From an uncultured Actinomycetes bacterium (GTDB taxonomy: Bacteria > Actinomycetota > CADDZG01 > WHSQ01), in the NCBI GenBank assembly GCA_937863385.1, contig CALMBW010000011.1, positions 1-61,947 on the forward strand: a stretch of DNA of 61,947 nucleotides, written 5' to 3'. Numbering within the stretch: position 1 is the stretch's first letter; every line of letters begins with the position of its first letter. Below the pieces are notes generated by a model. It searched no databases, was not told where the DNA came from, and saw only the letters and a list, made by a program, of their open reading frames with translations. This document shows, in pieces, positions 49,008 to 57,948 of this stretch. Made by a program: the position numbers and the translations under genes.

Positions 49008-51149
49008 ATGAGTGGGACGCGGGCACTGCAACGTTGGGCGATATCTCTAGCTTGGGTCGTGGTGGCGTCTACGACGATGCTCGTCCTCGCTCCGGTGGCA
49101 ACCGCCAACCACGGCTCGCGCACTCTGGAAGCAACGCCTGAGAACACCCGGATCGAGGTCGGGGACACCTACCTACTGACGGTGGTGCTTAGCTCGCTCG
49201 CAGATGTCTCGTCCGGCACCATCAACGTCGATCTCGAGAACCTCGACGGCGCCAACGATGTCGACGCCACCAGCTACAACACGCCGGATCTGACCTGTTC
49301 GATCCCTGCAGGAGCGGACAACTGCAGCGTGTCCTATCAAGGGACGACGGCAGGAGTGGACCTGTGGGCGGCGTGGATCGACCACGACGGTCTTGACTCC
49401 ACCGAAGAGGTGGATGACAAGGAGGGCCGAGACGAGGCCAAGGACCCGGGTGACGGGGGACCGGGTCCGTGCTCGACACGCAAGACCGAGCCTGATTGCA
49501 CCGATGTCGTCAGGGTCAGCTGGGTTTCCGGTGGTGGAGCTGCGCTGGATTGTGACGACCGAGGAGCGCCCGACAGTGAGCGCGAGGTGCTTCCGTCGGG
49601 TGGGGGCGCCGCGAGCAACGAGACTTACGACTGTCTCGTGACCGACGAGCTCGGCAACCCGACCAACGACGCCGATCCCGTGACTTCCGGCGTGCAACCG
49701 ATCGCTATCTCGGTCGAGATCGAGAACGGGGTGAACGACCCCGACAGTCAGGACGGCGCCTCCTACGACACCCCCGACTACACATGCACCGCAGGTGAAC
49801 CCGAAGGGACGGACACGGGAACGTGCACGATCAACGTCACACAGAATGAGAACGAGAACGGGTCCACCGCTCCATGCTTCTGGGTCGGTGATGCTGCGGC
49901 GGGGGCCTCTTTCTGCTCGAATGAACCGACCGGCGAGAATCAGGCGGCCGATGGTTCGGACCAGGGAAATGACCTGGCCGATCGCGCGGAGATCACCTGG
50001 ACCGAGCGTGCTGCAGCAGGATTGGATGTGGAAACCGAAGAGGACGCACAGCCGGTGGGTGGCGAGACCTCGGCTACCGCAAACGTCTATGACCAGTTCG
50101 GCGAACCCTTCGTCGGCGACACGATCGTTTACTTCGAGCACCTGAAAGGCTCGCCCAGTGACCAAGATGGCAACACCCCTGCCTCGCCTGACCTCCAGTG
50201 CACGACCTCGGACTCGTCGCAATGCATCCTTACCTACTCGCAGCCAGGCATCCCTGGCCAGGACCTGCTCTGCGGTTGGGTCGGCCAAGAACCGCTGATC
50301 GTCGGAAGCAATAACTCAGGGACCTGTGGTGGGGAGAGCCTCGCCGACGCAGACGACGCCCCCGGAGAGTCCGATCCTCCAGAGCCCGGCGAAGACTCCA
50401 TCGATGTCTTCCGGCGGGCATGGCAGAAGCCGACCACCGCCATCGAACTCGAATGCTCGCCAGAAACCGCCACGCACGCTGCCGGCACCGGAGCTTTGGT
50501 GCGTTGTCTGGTAACCGACGCCACCGGTACCCCGGTTAGCGATGCGGAGGTCGATATCGAGCTCACAGGTGCGAACGATCCCGATGACGGCTATCTCGCC
50601 GCAACACCAGAGCTGTCATGCATCACCGGCGTACAAGGCATTTGTGAGGTGCTCCATGGAACGGGCGGGTACGGCAGGACCTCCGAGGCAGGAGATACCA
50701 CCTACCGGGCGTGGATCGATCTCGACAACCGCAATCAGTCCACCGAAGCAGATGAAACCGAAGGTCTGGATGAGTCAACCGTCCCCGGCATGAGCGCCGA
50801 ACCAGATATCACCGACGTTTTCTCCAAGACGTGGACCGATTCGGCCGGCAAGTGCACAGTGGTCGGGTCTAACGGGGACGATCGTCTGGTTGGGACCTCT
50901 GGCCGAGACGTGATCTGCGGTTTCGGTGGCGACGACAACATTAGTGGATCCGGCGGAAATGACCTCATCCTGGCGGGGAAGGGAGCAGATCAGATCGCCG
51001 GCGGTGATGGGAAGGATTCGATCGAAGCAGGCGGCGGCAACGACGTCGTCTTCGGAGGCGGAGGCCACGACCGTATCGACGGTGGAGATGGGCGGGACAA
51101 GTGCCGCGGAGGGCCGGGGGATGACAAGGTGAGCCGCTGCGAGAGATGA
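49008..51149 (+). CDS. Secreted Ig-like protein with RTX calcium repeats
   Basis: An exported acidic 713-residue protein. ATG 49008 follows AGGAGG, and the signal peptide ends at about residue 33 (VATANH). Four Ig-like invasin/Big-type units follow, with repeated themes (GDTYLLTVVL, YDTPDYTC, CLVTDATGTPVSDAEVDIEL). Paired cysteines and inserts are rich in Asp/Glu/Gly. The last 90 residues contain RTX nonapeptides (GFGGDDNISGSGGNDLILAG and similar) ending in CRGGPGDDKVSRCER. The C-terminal block resembles that of the protein at 2774-5260, so both may share folding or surface retention. The function is unknown. Confidence 0.82.
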   Translation: MSGTRALQRWAISLAWVVVASTTMLVLAPVATANHGSRTLEATPENTRIEVGDTYLLTVVLSSLADVSSGTINVDLENLDGANDVDATSYNTPDLTCSIPAGADNCSVSYQGTTAGVDLWAAWIDHDGLDSTEEVDDKEGRDEAKDPGDGGPGPCSTRKTEPDCTDVVRVSWVSGGGAALDCDDRGAPDSEREVLPSGGGAASNETYDCLVTDELGNPTNDADPVTSGVQPIAISVEIENGVNDPDSQDGASYDTPDYTCTAGEPEGTDTGTCTINVTQNENENGSTAPCFWVGDAAAGASFCSNEPTGENQAADGSDQGNDLADRAEITWTERAAAGLDVETEEDAQPVGGETSATANVYDQFGEPFVGDTIVYFEHLKGSPSDQDGNTPASPDLQCTTSDSSQCILTYSQPGIPGQDLLCGWVGQEPLIVGSNNSGTCGGESLADADDAPGESDPPEPGEDSIDVFRRAWQKPTTAIELECSPETATHAAGTGALVRCLVTDATGTPVSDAEVDIELTGANDPDDGYLAATPELSCITGVQGICEVLHGTGGYGRTSEAGDTTYRAWIDLDNRNQSTEADETEGLDESTVPGMSAEPDITDVFSKTWTDSAGKCTVVGSNGDDRLVGTSGRDVICGFGGDDNISGSGGNDLILAGKGADQIAGGDGKDSIEAGGGNDVVFGGGGHDRIDGGDGRDKCRGGPGDDKVSRCER

Positions 51150-51187
51150 CGAGAGAGCACTAGAAGGGCTATGGGTTGCAGCCCGGC

Positions 51188-51193
51188 TACCCT
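51188..51193 (+). promoter_or_regulatory. -10 box of the M14 peptidase gene (leaderless)
   Basis: TACCCT lies six bases before ATG 51200, with no ribosome binding site. This supports 51200 over the earlier ATG at 51176. Confidence 0.5.
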
Positions 51194-51199
51194 GGACCG

Positions 51200-53110
51200 A
51201 TGAGTAGGCGATACCTCTCTCTTGTTCTAGCCCTGTTAGCCGGGGTGGCCCTCGTCTATCCAGGTCCGTCTATCCAGGCCTCGCCGGTTTGTGCCGAGCC
51301 TCCGCGCGAGATCTGTGGGGGACGGATATTCGGTGAAGCCGAGAACTCGGTTTCCTTCGTGCAGCATGACAACAACGAATATGCGGACGGGTTGCTGGCA
51401 CTGGCCGAGGAGTTCCCACGCTTCGTGAAGGTCCGGACCTTCAGCGAGATACTCGGCAAAGAGACGCTATCTGCTGGGGGCCGCGACATCTGGATGATCG
51501 AGATCACCGACTTCCAAGCGCCCGAGAAGGACAAGGAACAGGTCTTCGTTTCACTGTCGGTGCATGGGTCCGAGCGCGCCGGACTTGAAGGTGGTGTTCG
51601 CTACGCCGAGGACCTTGCGCGCTGGGCGACAGAAGAACCCGAACGGGAGCTGCGCAACGGGACCGAGGATGACAGCACAGGCGTGAGCGTCGCAGAGGCG
51701 CTGCGCGGCGTTCACCTGTACATGAGCAACCTGAACCCCGACGGTTGGGCGGCCGGCGACGCGGCGAACGGCGGAAGGTTCGTTCGCAGCAACGCCAACG
51801 GCTACGACCTGAACCGTCAGTTCCCCACGAAGGGGTGGACGAATGCGTCTTACGAACCACTCAGCCAGCCCGAGACGAACGCATGGGTGAAACTCGTCAA
51901 GGCAGAAGAACCGACCACGGCGTCAGACCTTCACGGCGAGCTCAACTCGGCGAACAACGCGTACACCGACATCATGTACCCGGCAGGTCAATGGAACCCC
52001 AAGGAACAAGCTCAGGTTGAACGTCTGGCGCGCCACATGGCCTCGAACGTCGCCCGCTACTTCGAGCAGGGCGGGATCGATGCCGGTGACGTGACCGGAG
52101 TCGCAGGGACAAAGCCTGCGGAGTACGCGACCGCGTACGATGTTGTTGGCTACGATGACTCAGGCTTCATGGGCGATTTCTTCAGCGAACAGGTAGGCGC
52201 CGTTGAGGTCGACGTGGAGCATTTCCTCAGCCATGTGGTCCCGAACTCGACCTGGGTGCCATCGCACGAAGCGGCTCACATAGCGGCGGTCCGTGGCGAG
52301 ATCGAGACGTTGATCGTGGAGGCTCTGGTGACTCGCGATGTGAAGGTGTCACTGGATCTGGGCACGGTTGGGTACCTGTTCGACCCCAAGCGGGTTCGCT
52401 CGAGTGATGGATACGGGGGGCCGAAGCCTCCCAAGGGCATCGATCCAGAGCCCTACAACGTGTCGCGCATGACCTATCTGAAGGACCTCTCCCGATTCGC
52501 CAAGCAGCCGTTGCGCAAGATCGAAAGCGGCGAACTAGACGCTGCCCATCTTCGGGGACTCGACACCTTCGTGATCGCTGGGCGCACCTTCCCGCGTGAT
52601 CCCGATGGCAGGAAGCCACGCAAGACGCGTGTCGTTACGGCATTGAAGGATTTCGTTCGAGGTGGAGGCAATCTAGTGCTGACAGACGGCGGCTTGAAGA
52701 TGCTGCCGCGGCTCGGGATCGTGGGTAAGGATGAGATCGTGAGGACCGTCCACAACGCTGGACACATCAACGTGGAAGACTTCGAGGACCCCTATCTGAA
52801 GGGTGTTCACACCACGGCATCTCAGACCTACTACGCGGTGCCACTCGGTTACACGGTCAACGAGGACGCTGCTCCTCACTTCAGCGTCACGAGAGCCGCG
52901 TGGGAGCAAGCGGGGGGTAAGAGTGTCGGCTACGTCACCGACGAAGATCGGATCGGCCTGGGCCGTATCGAGGTGGGTGACGGGACGATAGGGATCTTCG
53001 GGGCGTTGTTGCCCGACCCTACCGAGGCTTACGACCATTGGTTCGGCCTCGCCGACTACGCGGTCACCGTCGCGGGGGGCCAGATCCTCAACAACATGAT
53101 CGCCAACTAG
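51200..53110 (+). CDS. Secreted M14-family zinc carboxypeptidase
   Basis: A 636-residue exported metallopeptidase. The signal peptide is MSRRYLSLVLALLAGVALVYPG. The zinc ligands are His and Glu in SVHGSERAG (near residue 122) and the later His in ASDLHGELNS (near 244); NPDGW and the substrate-binding RSNANGYDLNRQFP segment support M14. The catalytic glutamate is probably in VEVDVEHF. A C-terminal region of about 260 residues contains a glutamine-amidotransferase-like stretch (VTALKDFVRGGGNLVLTDGGLKML), seen in several large bacterial M14 proteins. It probably digests extracellular peptides. Confidence 0.9.
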   Translation: MSRRYLSLVLALLAGVALVYPGPSIQASPVCAEPPREICGGRIFGEAENSVSFVQHDNNEYADGLLALAEEFPRFVKVRTFSEILGKETLSAGGRDIWMIEITDFQAPEKDKEQVFVSLSVHGSERAGLEGGVRYAEDLARWATEEPERELRNGTEDDSTGVSVAEALRGVHLYMSNLNPDGWAAGDAANGGRFVRSNANGYDLNRQFPTKGWTNASYEPLSQPETNAWVKLVKAEEPTTASDLHGELNSANNAYTDIMYPAGQWNPKEQAQVERLARHMASNVARYFEQGGIDAGDVTGVAGTKPAEYATAYDVVGYDDSGFMGDFFSEQVGAVEVDVEHFLSHVVPNSTWVPSHEAAHIAAVRGEIETLIVEALVTRDVKVSLDLGTVGYLFDPKRVRSSDGYGGPKPPKGIDPEPYNVSRMTYLKDLSRFAKQPLRKIESGELDAAHLRGLDTFVIAGRTFPRDPDGRKPRKTRVVTALKDFVRGGGNLVLTDGGLKMLPRLGIVGKDEIVRTVHNAGHINVEDFEDPYLKGVHTTASQTYYAVPLGYTVNEDAAPHFSVTRAAWEQAGGKSVGYVTDEDRIGLGRIEVGDGTIGIFGALLPDPTEAYDHWFGLADYAVTVAGGQILNNMIAN

Positions 53111-53127
53111 GTCTTCTCACAACAAGA

Positions 53128-53155
53128 GAAAGGGCGCCGGACCTGGCGCCCTTTC
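53128..53155. terminator. Bidirectional hairpin terminator
   Basis: GAAAGGGCGCC (53128-53138) pairs perfectly with GGCGCCCTTTC (53145-53155) around a six-base loop. It lies between the convergent stops at 53110 and 53173. The A-rich and T-rich ends of the stem give a short T-run in both directions. Confidence 0.7.
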
Positions 53156-53172
53156 CACGCGATCCCGAGCAG

Positions 53173-55455
53173 CTATATGGCCGGCGGGTCGTAATCGGCT
53201 GCCGGGACGTCAGGTTCCTGGCAGCTCGGGACGCCCTTGTTTACCGGGTGGTTATCGGTGTTGTAGGGGCCACCGCCACACACATCGATGTTCCAACCAC
53301 TCAGCAAGAACACCGCCTCTTGCCAGCCGGCCGCAGGTTCGCTGCGTGGGTGACCGTGAGGATCGCTTCCTTCGGAGGGAGCGAGGTTTCCGTTAGGGGG
53401 GGTGGCGTTGCCGCTGTCCCAGTAGATCAGCGACGATCCCTTGTATGGGTAGGAGGTGAGCTCATAGAAGGGGTCGAGCGCCCAGTGGCGGCCGGGCCCT
53501 AGACCCTGCATGACGTTGGCGCCGATGGTGCGAGCTTCGACCTCGGCGGCGACGTTGGCGACCTGGTGGTCACTGTACGCAACCTGCAGCATGACTTCGT
53601 GCTTGGGGGTGTTCTCGTAAGGGTCGTCGGTCATGTGGGCCGCGTACCCGTTGCTTTCGCCACGATCCCACAGCATCTGGATCAGAGCGAAGCCGATCTG
53701 ACGTTCGATCGGGTCCTGGTACGCCGCGTAGTAGATCTCTGCGTAGGAACCTTCCCAGTCGACGCTTCGGTTCAGCAACGTGGAGTAGTTCATCCCCGGA
53801 ACTCCAAGGATCGCACGGTGGATGTCCGGGGAGACAGCCACCAGCGAGCCACCCATGATCCCGCCCTGGCTGTTGCCGTCATAGGAAAGGTGCGTCTGCC
53901 CCGAGGGCGTGGCTGTCTTGATGACATCCTTGCCGTTGTCGCCCCGGAAAGCCTCGTGGGCTGCGAATCCCTGTGGGTGGACCATGGCCCGGCCCAGGTA
54001 CATGAAGTTCAAGAAGCCCTGCTGCGCCCGATCGGCGAGCGACGGGACGTTAGAGATGTCGGTAAGGATCGCGGCAACGGTGGGCAGGTCCGGGGACGAC
54101 ATTCCCCACCAATCCGCCGCGCAACCCCAAAAGGGGCCGTTGCGCCTCGGCGACTTCAAGTCGCCGAGCTGTGAGCGGGTTCCTAGCAGCCCGTGCCCGT
54201 AAAGGACGCCGTGACGTTTCTCGCTCGGCTCGCCATCCTCGGAGATCACCACGTCGCACATGAACGGAACCTGCACGGTCGATTCGACGGGATTCTGGTC
54301 CGGCAGCGTGTCGCTATCGGTGGGGTCTTCGAAGAAGCGGGAACCCGGTGCCGGAACATCGTAGGGAAGCTGGTTCCCCTTGACGTGACCCTCTGTCTGC
54401 TGGATCCGGTCCATGTAGTTCGGCACGGTGATGCGACCCTGCACCCGGCGGATCACCTGACTGTGGTCTCGTCCTCGCGAGTCTTTCCAGCCGTCGTTCC
54501 TGTTCTCCACACTGTCTACGACGAACTGCGGAGAGGCTCCTTGAACCTTGCGGTCCGAGAGATCGGTGTCACCCAGTTGAGCGAACGCGTCGTCACGGAT
54601 GTGCAGCATGCGCTCAGACAGGTTGCGCTCGCTGGCCACGGTGAAGTCCCATGCCAGGTAGAGGTCGTCTTTAGCGATGCCGGCCTTTTCGAGCACGGGG
54701 AAGATGTTGTCGTCGAAGTGCTGCTGGCGAGCGACATCGTTAGATGCGCCGTTCTTGAACGCAGTGAAGGTTTCTCCCGCGGCGATCTCGGTGCCTGCCG
54801 AGTCCTTGAGGTTGCGCAGCGCGACGACGTAGCGGTGTCCTTCGGTGAAGTTGATGGCCGGGCGCATGATCAGCACTTGTTCGCCGGCAGAAACCGCGCT
54901 GGGATGCTGATCGAGCTCGCTCCAGAATGGGTGACGCTGTCCGGTCTCGGTGTCGATGATCACGATCGGTGCGTCCGGGTTCTGGTACAGACCGATGTCG
55001 GCGATGTGGTCGCGGTGATCGAAGTATCCCTGCTCGTTGACACCCGCGGTGCTGTGCGGGCGGTCTGCCGTACCCCAGGTTTGCTGCAGGTCGATGCCCG
55101 GCACATAGGTCATAACCATCGATCCGGGGGAGAAGCCGTCGTTGCGGTTCCACTCGCTGGGATCCGCGGGCTTGCCCTCACCACCTTCGGTCACTTCGGT
55201 GCCGTTGCGGGGCATGGCGTCGATCGAGAAGTTGATGCGCCGCCCCGTGTCGGTTGATCCATCGGCGACGGTAAAGAAGTCGCTAGGGAAAGGCAGCAGA
55301 CAGGCGGCGGGGTCAAGCGGATCACACGTGACCGCCGTCGTTGCGGGAACCAAAGGCTCGACGAGCTTGATCGAGGCTCCCGCCGAGGGGATGCCTAGGG
55401 ATGCTGCGGCAACGGCTGTAAGCGTCGCGGTCAGGTAACGACGAACGCGTGACAT
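53173..55455 (-). CDS. Large secreted alpha/beta hydrolase-like protein
   Basis: An exported 760-residue protein with a signal peptide (1-27). The alpha/beta core is in the second half: LYGHGLLGT (oxyanion strand, near residue 428) and SYDGNSQGGIMGG (nucleophile elbow with Ser, near 555). A possible catalytic His is late in the chain (PGRHWALDPF or DPHGHPRSEP). The N-terminal 400 residues (TCDPLDPAACLLPFPSDFF, RPAINFTEGHRYVVALRNL) are typical of large uncharacterised secreted lipase-like proteins of actinobacteria and myxobacteria. The start ATG 55455 follows AAGGGAGA by 9 bases. The substrate is unknown; lipids or polyesters are plausible. Confidence 0.78.
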   Translation of the reverse strand: MSRVRRYLTATLTAVAAASLGIPSAGASIKLVEPLVPATTAVTCDPLDPAACLLPFPSDFFTVADGSTDTGRRINFSIDAMPRNGTEVTEGGEGKPADPSEWNRNDGFSPGSMVMTYVPGIDLQQTWGTADRPHSTAGVNEQGYFDHRDHIADIGLYQNPDAPIVIIDTETGQRHPFWSELDQHPSAVSAGEQVLIMRPAINFTEGHRYVVALRNLKDSAGTEIAAGETFTAFKNGASNDVARQQHFDDNIFPVLEKAGIAKDDLYLAWDFTVASERNLSERMLHIRDDAFAQLGDTDLSDRKVQGASPQFVVDSVENRNDGWKDSRGRDHSQVIRRVQGRITVPNYMDRIQQTEGHVKGNQLPYDVPAPGSRFFEDPTDSDTLPDQNPVESTVQVPFMCDVVISEDGEPSEKRHGVLYGHGLLGTRSQLGDLKSPRRNGPFWGCAADWWGMSSPDLPTVAAILTDISNVPSLADRAQQGFLNFMYLGRAMVHPQGFAAHEAFRGDNGKDVIKTATPSGQTHLSYDGNSQGGIMGGSLVAVSPDIHRAILGVPGMNYSTLLNRSVDWEGSYAEIYYAAYQDPIERQIGFALIQMLWDRGESNGYAAHMTDDPYENTPKHEVMLQVAYSDHQVANVAAEVEARTIGANVMQGLGPGRHWALDPFYELTSYPYKGSSLIYWDSGNATPPNGNLAPSEGSDPHGHPRSEPAAGWQEAVFLLSGWNIDVCGGGPYNTDNHPVNKGVPSCQEPDVPAADYDPPAI

Positions 55456-55491
55456 CGAGGAGGTCTCCCTTTCGAGGGCCCTTTTGGGGCG

Positions 55492-55524
55492 AAACGTGTA
55501 CGTTTTACCGGGATTTGGACGTTT
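55492..55524. promoter_or_regulatory. Operator-like ACGTTT repeats
   Basis: AAACGT (55492-55497) and ACGTTT (55500-55505) form an inverted repeat with a two-base spacer, and another ACGTTT begins at 55519. The cluster lies 37-69 bases upstream of the secreted hydrolase start, where a regulator could bind. Confidence 0.35.
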
Positions 55525-55554
55525 AGTGCATTTCTCCTGCAGCAGCAGGGAGGC

Positions 55555-56619
55555 CTAAGGCAGCAGTGGGAGATCCTGGCTGAACAACGCCTCCCTGAAG
55601 ACCGGCTGGCCGCTCATCTCACAATCAACGACGACTATCGAGCCTTCAGAGCTCGCCTCGCACTGAACGAACAGGTCCGCCCATTCCCGCTCGGTCCGAA
55701 CCGACCTGCCTTCCTTGAGGGTGTCTTCGAGGCCTGCGGCGATCTCGGGGGCTCTATCTTCGTTGGGTGCAACCACGATGAGCAGGTCGTGGAAGGTGCC
55801 GTCAGCAAAGGATTCGCCGACGGCAAGGATCTCGGCGTCGGATCCCTCCAGCAAGCCAGCGGCGGAAGGCCCGCGGACGAGGATGGCGTTGTATGCGCCC
55901 TTTGCATCGAGCGTCGTCGCGACCTCGAGGTAGGAGGGATCGTCGATCAGTTTGGCGCCGTCTCCGGTTGCTGCCGAGATGGCGGATTCCATCGCCGAGG
56001 TCTCATGGGTCCAGATGCCGCGATCCTCCTGCAGCCACAATCGCCCTCCGATCCCCAGCGGCCGGGCTGCTGTCGCCTCGCCGGAATCCTGCTCGGGATC
56101 GGCGCCCCAACTCAGATAGGTCTCGCCCTCGTACTCGACCTCTTCGAGCAAGTCGCTCCATACGGCGTCGGCGGCCGTAGCTTCCGATACCTGTTGTTCG
56201 TCGAAGTTCCCCAAAGCCAATCGCATGAATCCAGGGCCGGGCCCGGTTTCCACCAGAAGATCGACATCGAGAACGCTGAACCCCAATTCGTCTCTGAACG
56301 CGTCGACGTCTGCGCCCGTGAACCAGTCTCCGGCAACGGCACCGGCCTCTTCATCGCTGGGAGGACTGAAGATCGAACTGAGGTAAGCCTCAGCCTCGGC
56401 GTTGGTTGCATCCGAGGCAGGCCGCTCGGTCTCGTTCAACTCGCTGATGCGAGCGTAGTTGCTGATGAAGATCGTGCTCTGTTCCTCAGGCAGCGTTGGG
56501 AGGAGCGAGATGGCCTCGACCATCACCTTCGGATCCGAACCGTCGCTACCGAACATCGTGCAGCTCGAAAGAGTCAGGACGCCGATCGCGGCCCCACCGA
56601 GCAAGCGTCTCGTCAACAT
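55555..56619 (-). CDS. Lipoprotein of unknown function
   Basis: A 354-residue lipoprotein with lipobox LSSC at Cys20. The mature part is acidic and looks like a mixed alpha/beta extracytoplasmic domain (LLPTLPEEQSTIFISNYARI, DELGFSVLDVDLLVETGPG, SYLEVATTLDAKGAYNAILV). I recognise no family. ATG 56619 is supported by a TATGGT box on its strand (complement of 56626-56631) six bases upstream. It diverges from another lipoprotein gene 94 bases away. Confidence 0.78.
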   Translation of the reverse strand: MLTRRLLGGAAIGVLTLSSCTMFGSDGSDPKVMVEAISLLPTLPEEQSTIFISNYARISELNETERPASDATNAEAEAYLSSIFSPPSDEEAGAVAGDWFTGADVDAFRDELGFSVLDVDLLVETGPGPGFMRLALGNFDEQQVSEATAADAVWSDLLEEVEYEGETYLSWGADPEQDSGEATAARPLGIGGRLWLQEDRGIWTHETSAMESAISAATGDGAKLIDDPSYLEVATTLDAKGAYNAILVRGPSAAGLLEGSDAEILAVGESFADGTFHDLLIVVAPNEDRAPEIAAGLEDTLKEGRSVRTEREWADLFVQCEASSEGSIVVVDCEMSGQPVFREALFSQDLPLLP

Positions 56620-56713
56620 CGGCTCACCATATCTATCCGGTAGCAAGGAGCAGGCCTCGCTGGGCATCCGGCTCTTGTGGGACGGGCAACCTACGCTCAT
56701 CATTGAGAGTCTG

Positions 56714-57619
56714 ATGGGAATGAAACGCACGATCGCAGCATCGATGGCGGCCGGTCTTCTACTGGCCGCATGCGCAGACGACGTATCGCCCAGGGATCCG
56801 GCGGCCGAAAAGCCCAGTCCTGATGTCTCGTCCTCGGCTCCATCACCAGAGCCCACGCACGAGCCCTCACCCACCGGAGACACGAGCTCGGTCGAGCTCT
56901 GGTACGTGATCGAAACCGATACCCCAGAGGGCGCCGGCCTGTTCGCCGTGCATCGAGACGTCCCCTCAACCCAGGCGATCGGAAGAGCTGCTCTGACTGC
57001 TTGGTTACAAGGCCCTACTCGCGAGGAGCGCGCTGCCGGTATCACCTCTCTTGTTCCCGAGGGAGCCGAGCTGCTCGACCTCTCTATCTCTGATGGCACC
57101 GCGATCGTGGATCTCAGCGCGGAGTTCGAGAGCACGGGTTCGGGGACCTTCGGGGAAAGGCTATTGCTGGATCAGCTGGCCTGGACTATCACCCAGTTCC
57201 CGACGGTGGATCGAGCTCTGCTCAAGATACGAGGTGAGTTCAAGGACGGTTACCTGGGGCATGGTTTCGTCATCGACACCGACACTCCCCTCAAACGCAA
57301 GAAGTCGGCGCCCTTGGCTCCCATCCAGGTCAACTCCCCAGGCTTCGGCGACACGTTCTCGAGCGGCGACGTGGTCGAGGGAACGGCGAACGTGTTCGAA
57401 GCAACGGTTTCATTGCGGTTGCTCGATGCAGAGGGCAACGTACTTTTCCAAGGGTTCACCACCGCAACCTGTGGTACCGGATGCCGCGGCGATTACTCAG
57501 CGGCGATCGATTTCGAGATCGATTTTGAACAAGAGGGCACGTTGGAAGTCTTCGAATCGTCCGCCGAGGACGGCTCCGACATCCACAAAGTCTCGATCCC
57601 GGTCACATTGCAACCCTGA
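56714..57619 (+). CDS. GerMN/Gmad2-domain lipoprotein
   Basis: A 301-residue lipoprotein with lipobox LLAAC at Cys20 and a Pro/Ser-rich linker. The GerMN domain (about 58-175; ALTAWLQGPTREERAAGITSLVPEG, LSISDGTAIVDLSAEF, LLDQLAWTITQFPTVDRALLKI) is followed by the Gmad2 immunoglobulin-like domain (about 195-300; VNSPGFGDTFSSGDVVEGTANVFEATVSLRLLD). In spore formers, GerM belongs to the mother cell-forespore channel; in actinobacteria the same domains occur in LpqB-like and other envelope lipoproteins without a spore role. Start ATG 56714 or 56720. Confidence 0.88.
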   Translation: MGMKRTIAASMAAGLLLAACADDVSPRDPAAEKPSPDVSSSAPSPEPTHEPSPTGDTSSVELWYVIETDTPEGAGLFAVHRDVPSTQAIGRAALTAWLQGPTREERAAGITSLVPEGAELLDLSISDGTAIVDLSAEFESTGSGTFGERLLLDQLAWTITQFPTVDRALLKIRGEFKDGYLGHGFVIDTDTPLKRKKSAPLAPIQVNSPGFGDTFSSGDVVEGTANVFEATVSLRLLDAEGNVLFQGFTTATCGTGCRGDYSAAIDFEIDFEQEGTLEVFESSAEDGSDIHKVSIPVTLQP

Positions 57620-57948
57620 CCGCGATCTGCCGACGCTCTCCTCAGTTTCCACCCTCTGGGGAGCCTGTTGCACAAGCCCGGTGGTCCCCCTAGTTGGTGA
57701 GAAGCGACAACAGCCGGCTGCCTCGAAGTCCATCGCCGTCTCCTGATGATCATCCAGGTGGACGTCAGGAAAGGTTGCGACAAGACGCATGGAGCCCCGC
57801 GGCTGTTAAGGAATTGCTGAATCAAGACACTAAGAGTGAGCTGAACGTTCCTAACCTCAGTTCGCTCGGGTTGTCGGAAGTTTTCCAGGTCCTCCTCGGA
57901 TCGATGATGCGAAGACCGCCCTGGGCGGTCGGCGTGTAACGTCGGTAG
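57620..57948. other. Intergenic region of 329 bp
   Basis: No credible gene is seen. A - strand frame (57497-57790) overlaps the lipoprotein and has no family-like features. The right end contains the operator-like palindrome and -10 box of the MFS gene. The middle (57700-57900) is less GC-rich than its surroundings and may hold a longer regulatory region. Confidence 0.5.
57914..57942 (+). promoter_or_regulatory. Palindromic operator and -10 box of the MFS gene
   Basis: GACCGCCC (57914-57921) and GGGCGGTC (57923-57930) form a perfect palindrome around one base. It ends six bases before TAACGT (57937-57942), itself six bases before ATG 57949. The palindrome occupies the spacer between -35 and -10, the place for a TetR- or MarR-type repressor. 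Confidence 0.55.

Noticed and set aside
54193-55257. 354-codon + strand frame under the secreted hydrolase
   Set aside because: Antisense of a gene with a signal peptide and hydrolase motifs; the composition is that of a shadow frame.
57497-57790. 97-codon - strand frame in the gap after the GerMN lipoprotein
   Set aside because: It overlaps the conserved Gmad2 coding end, and I see no ribosome binding site or family. The gap is better read as regulatory.
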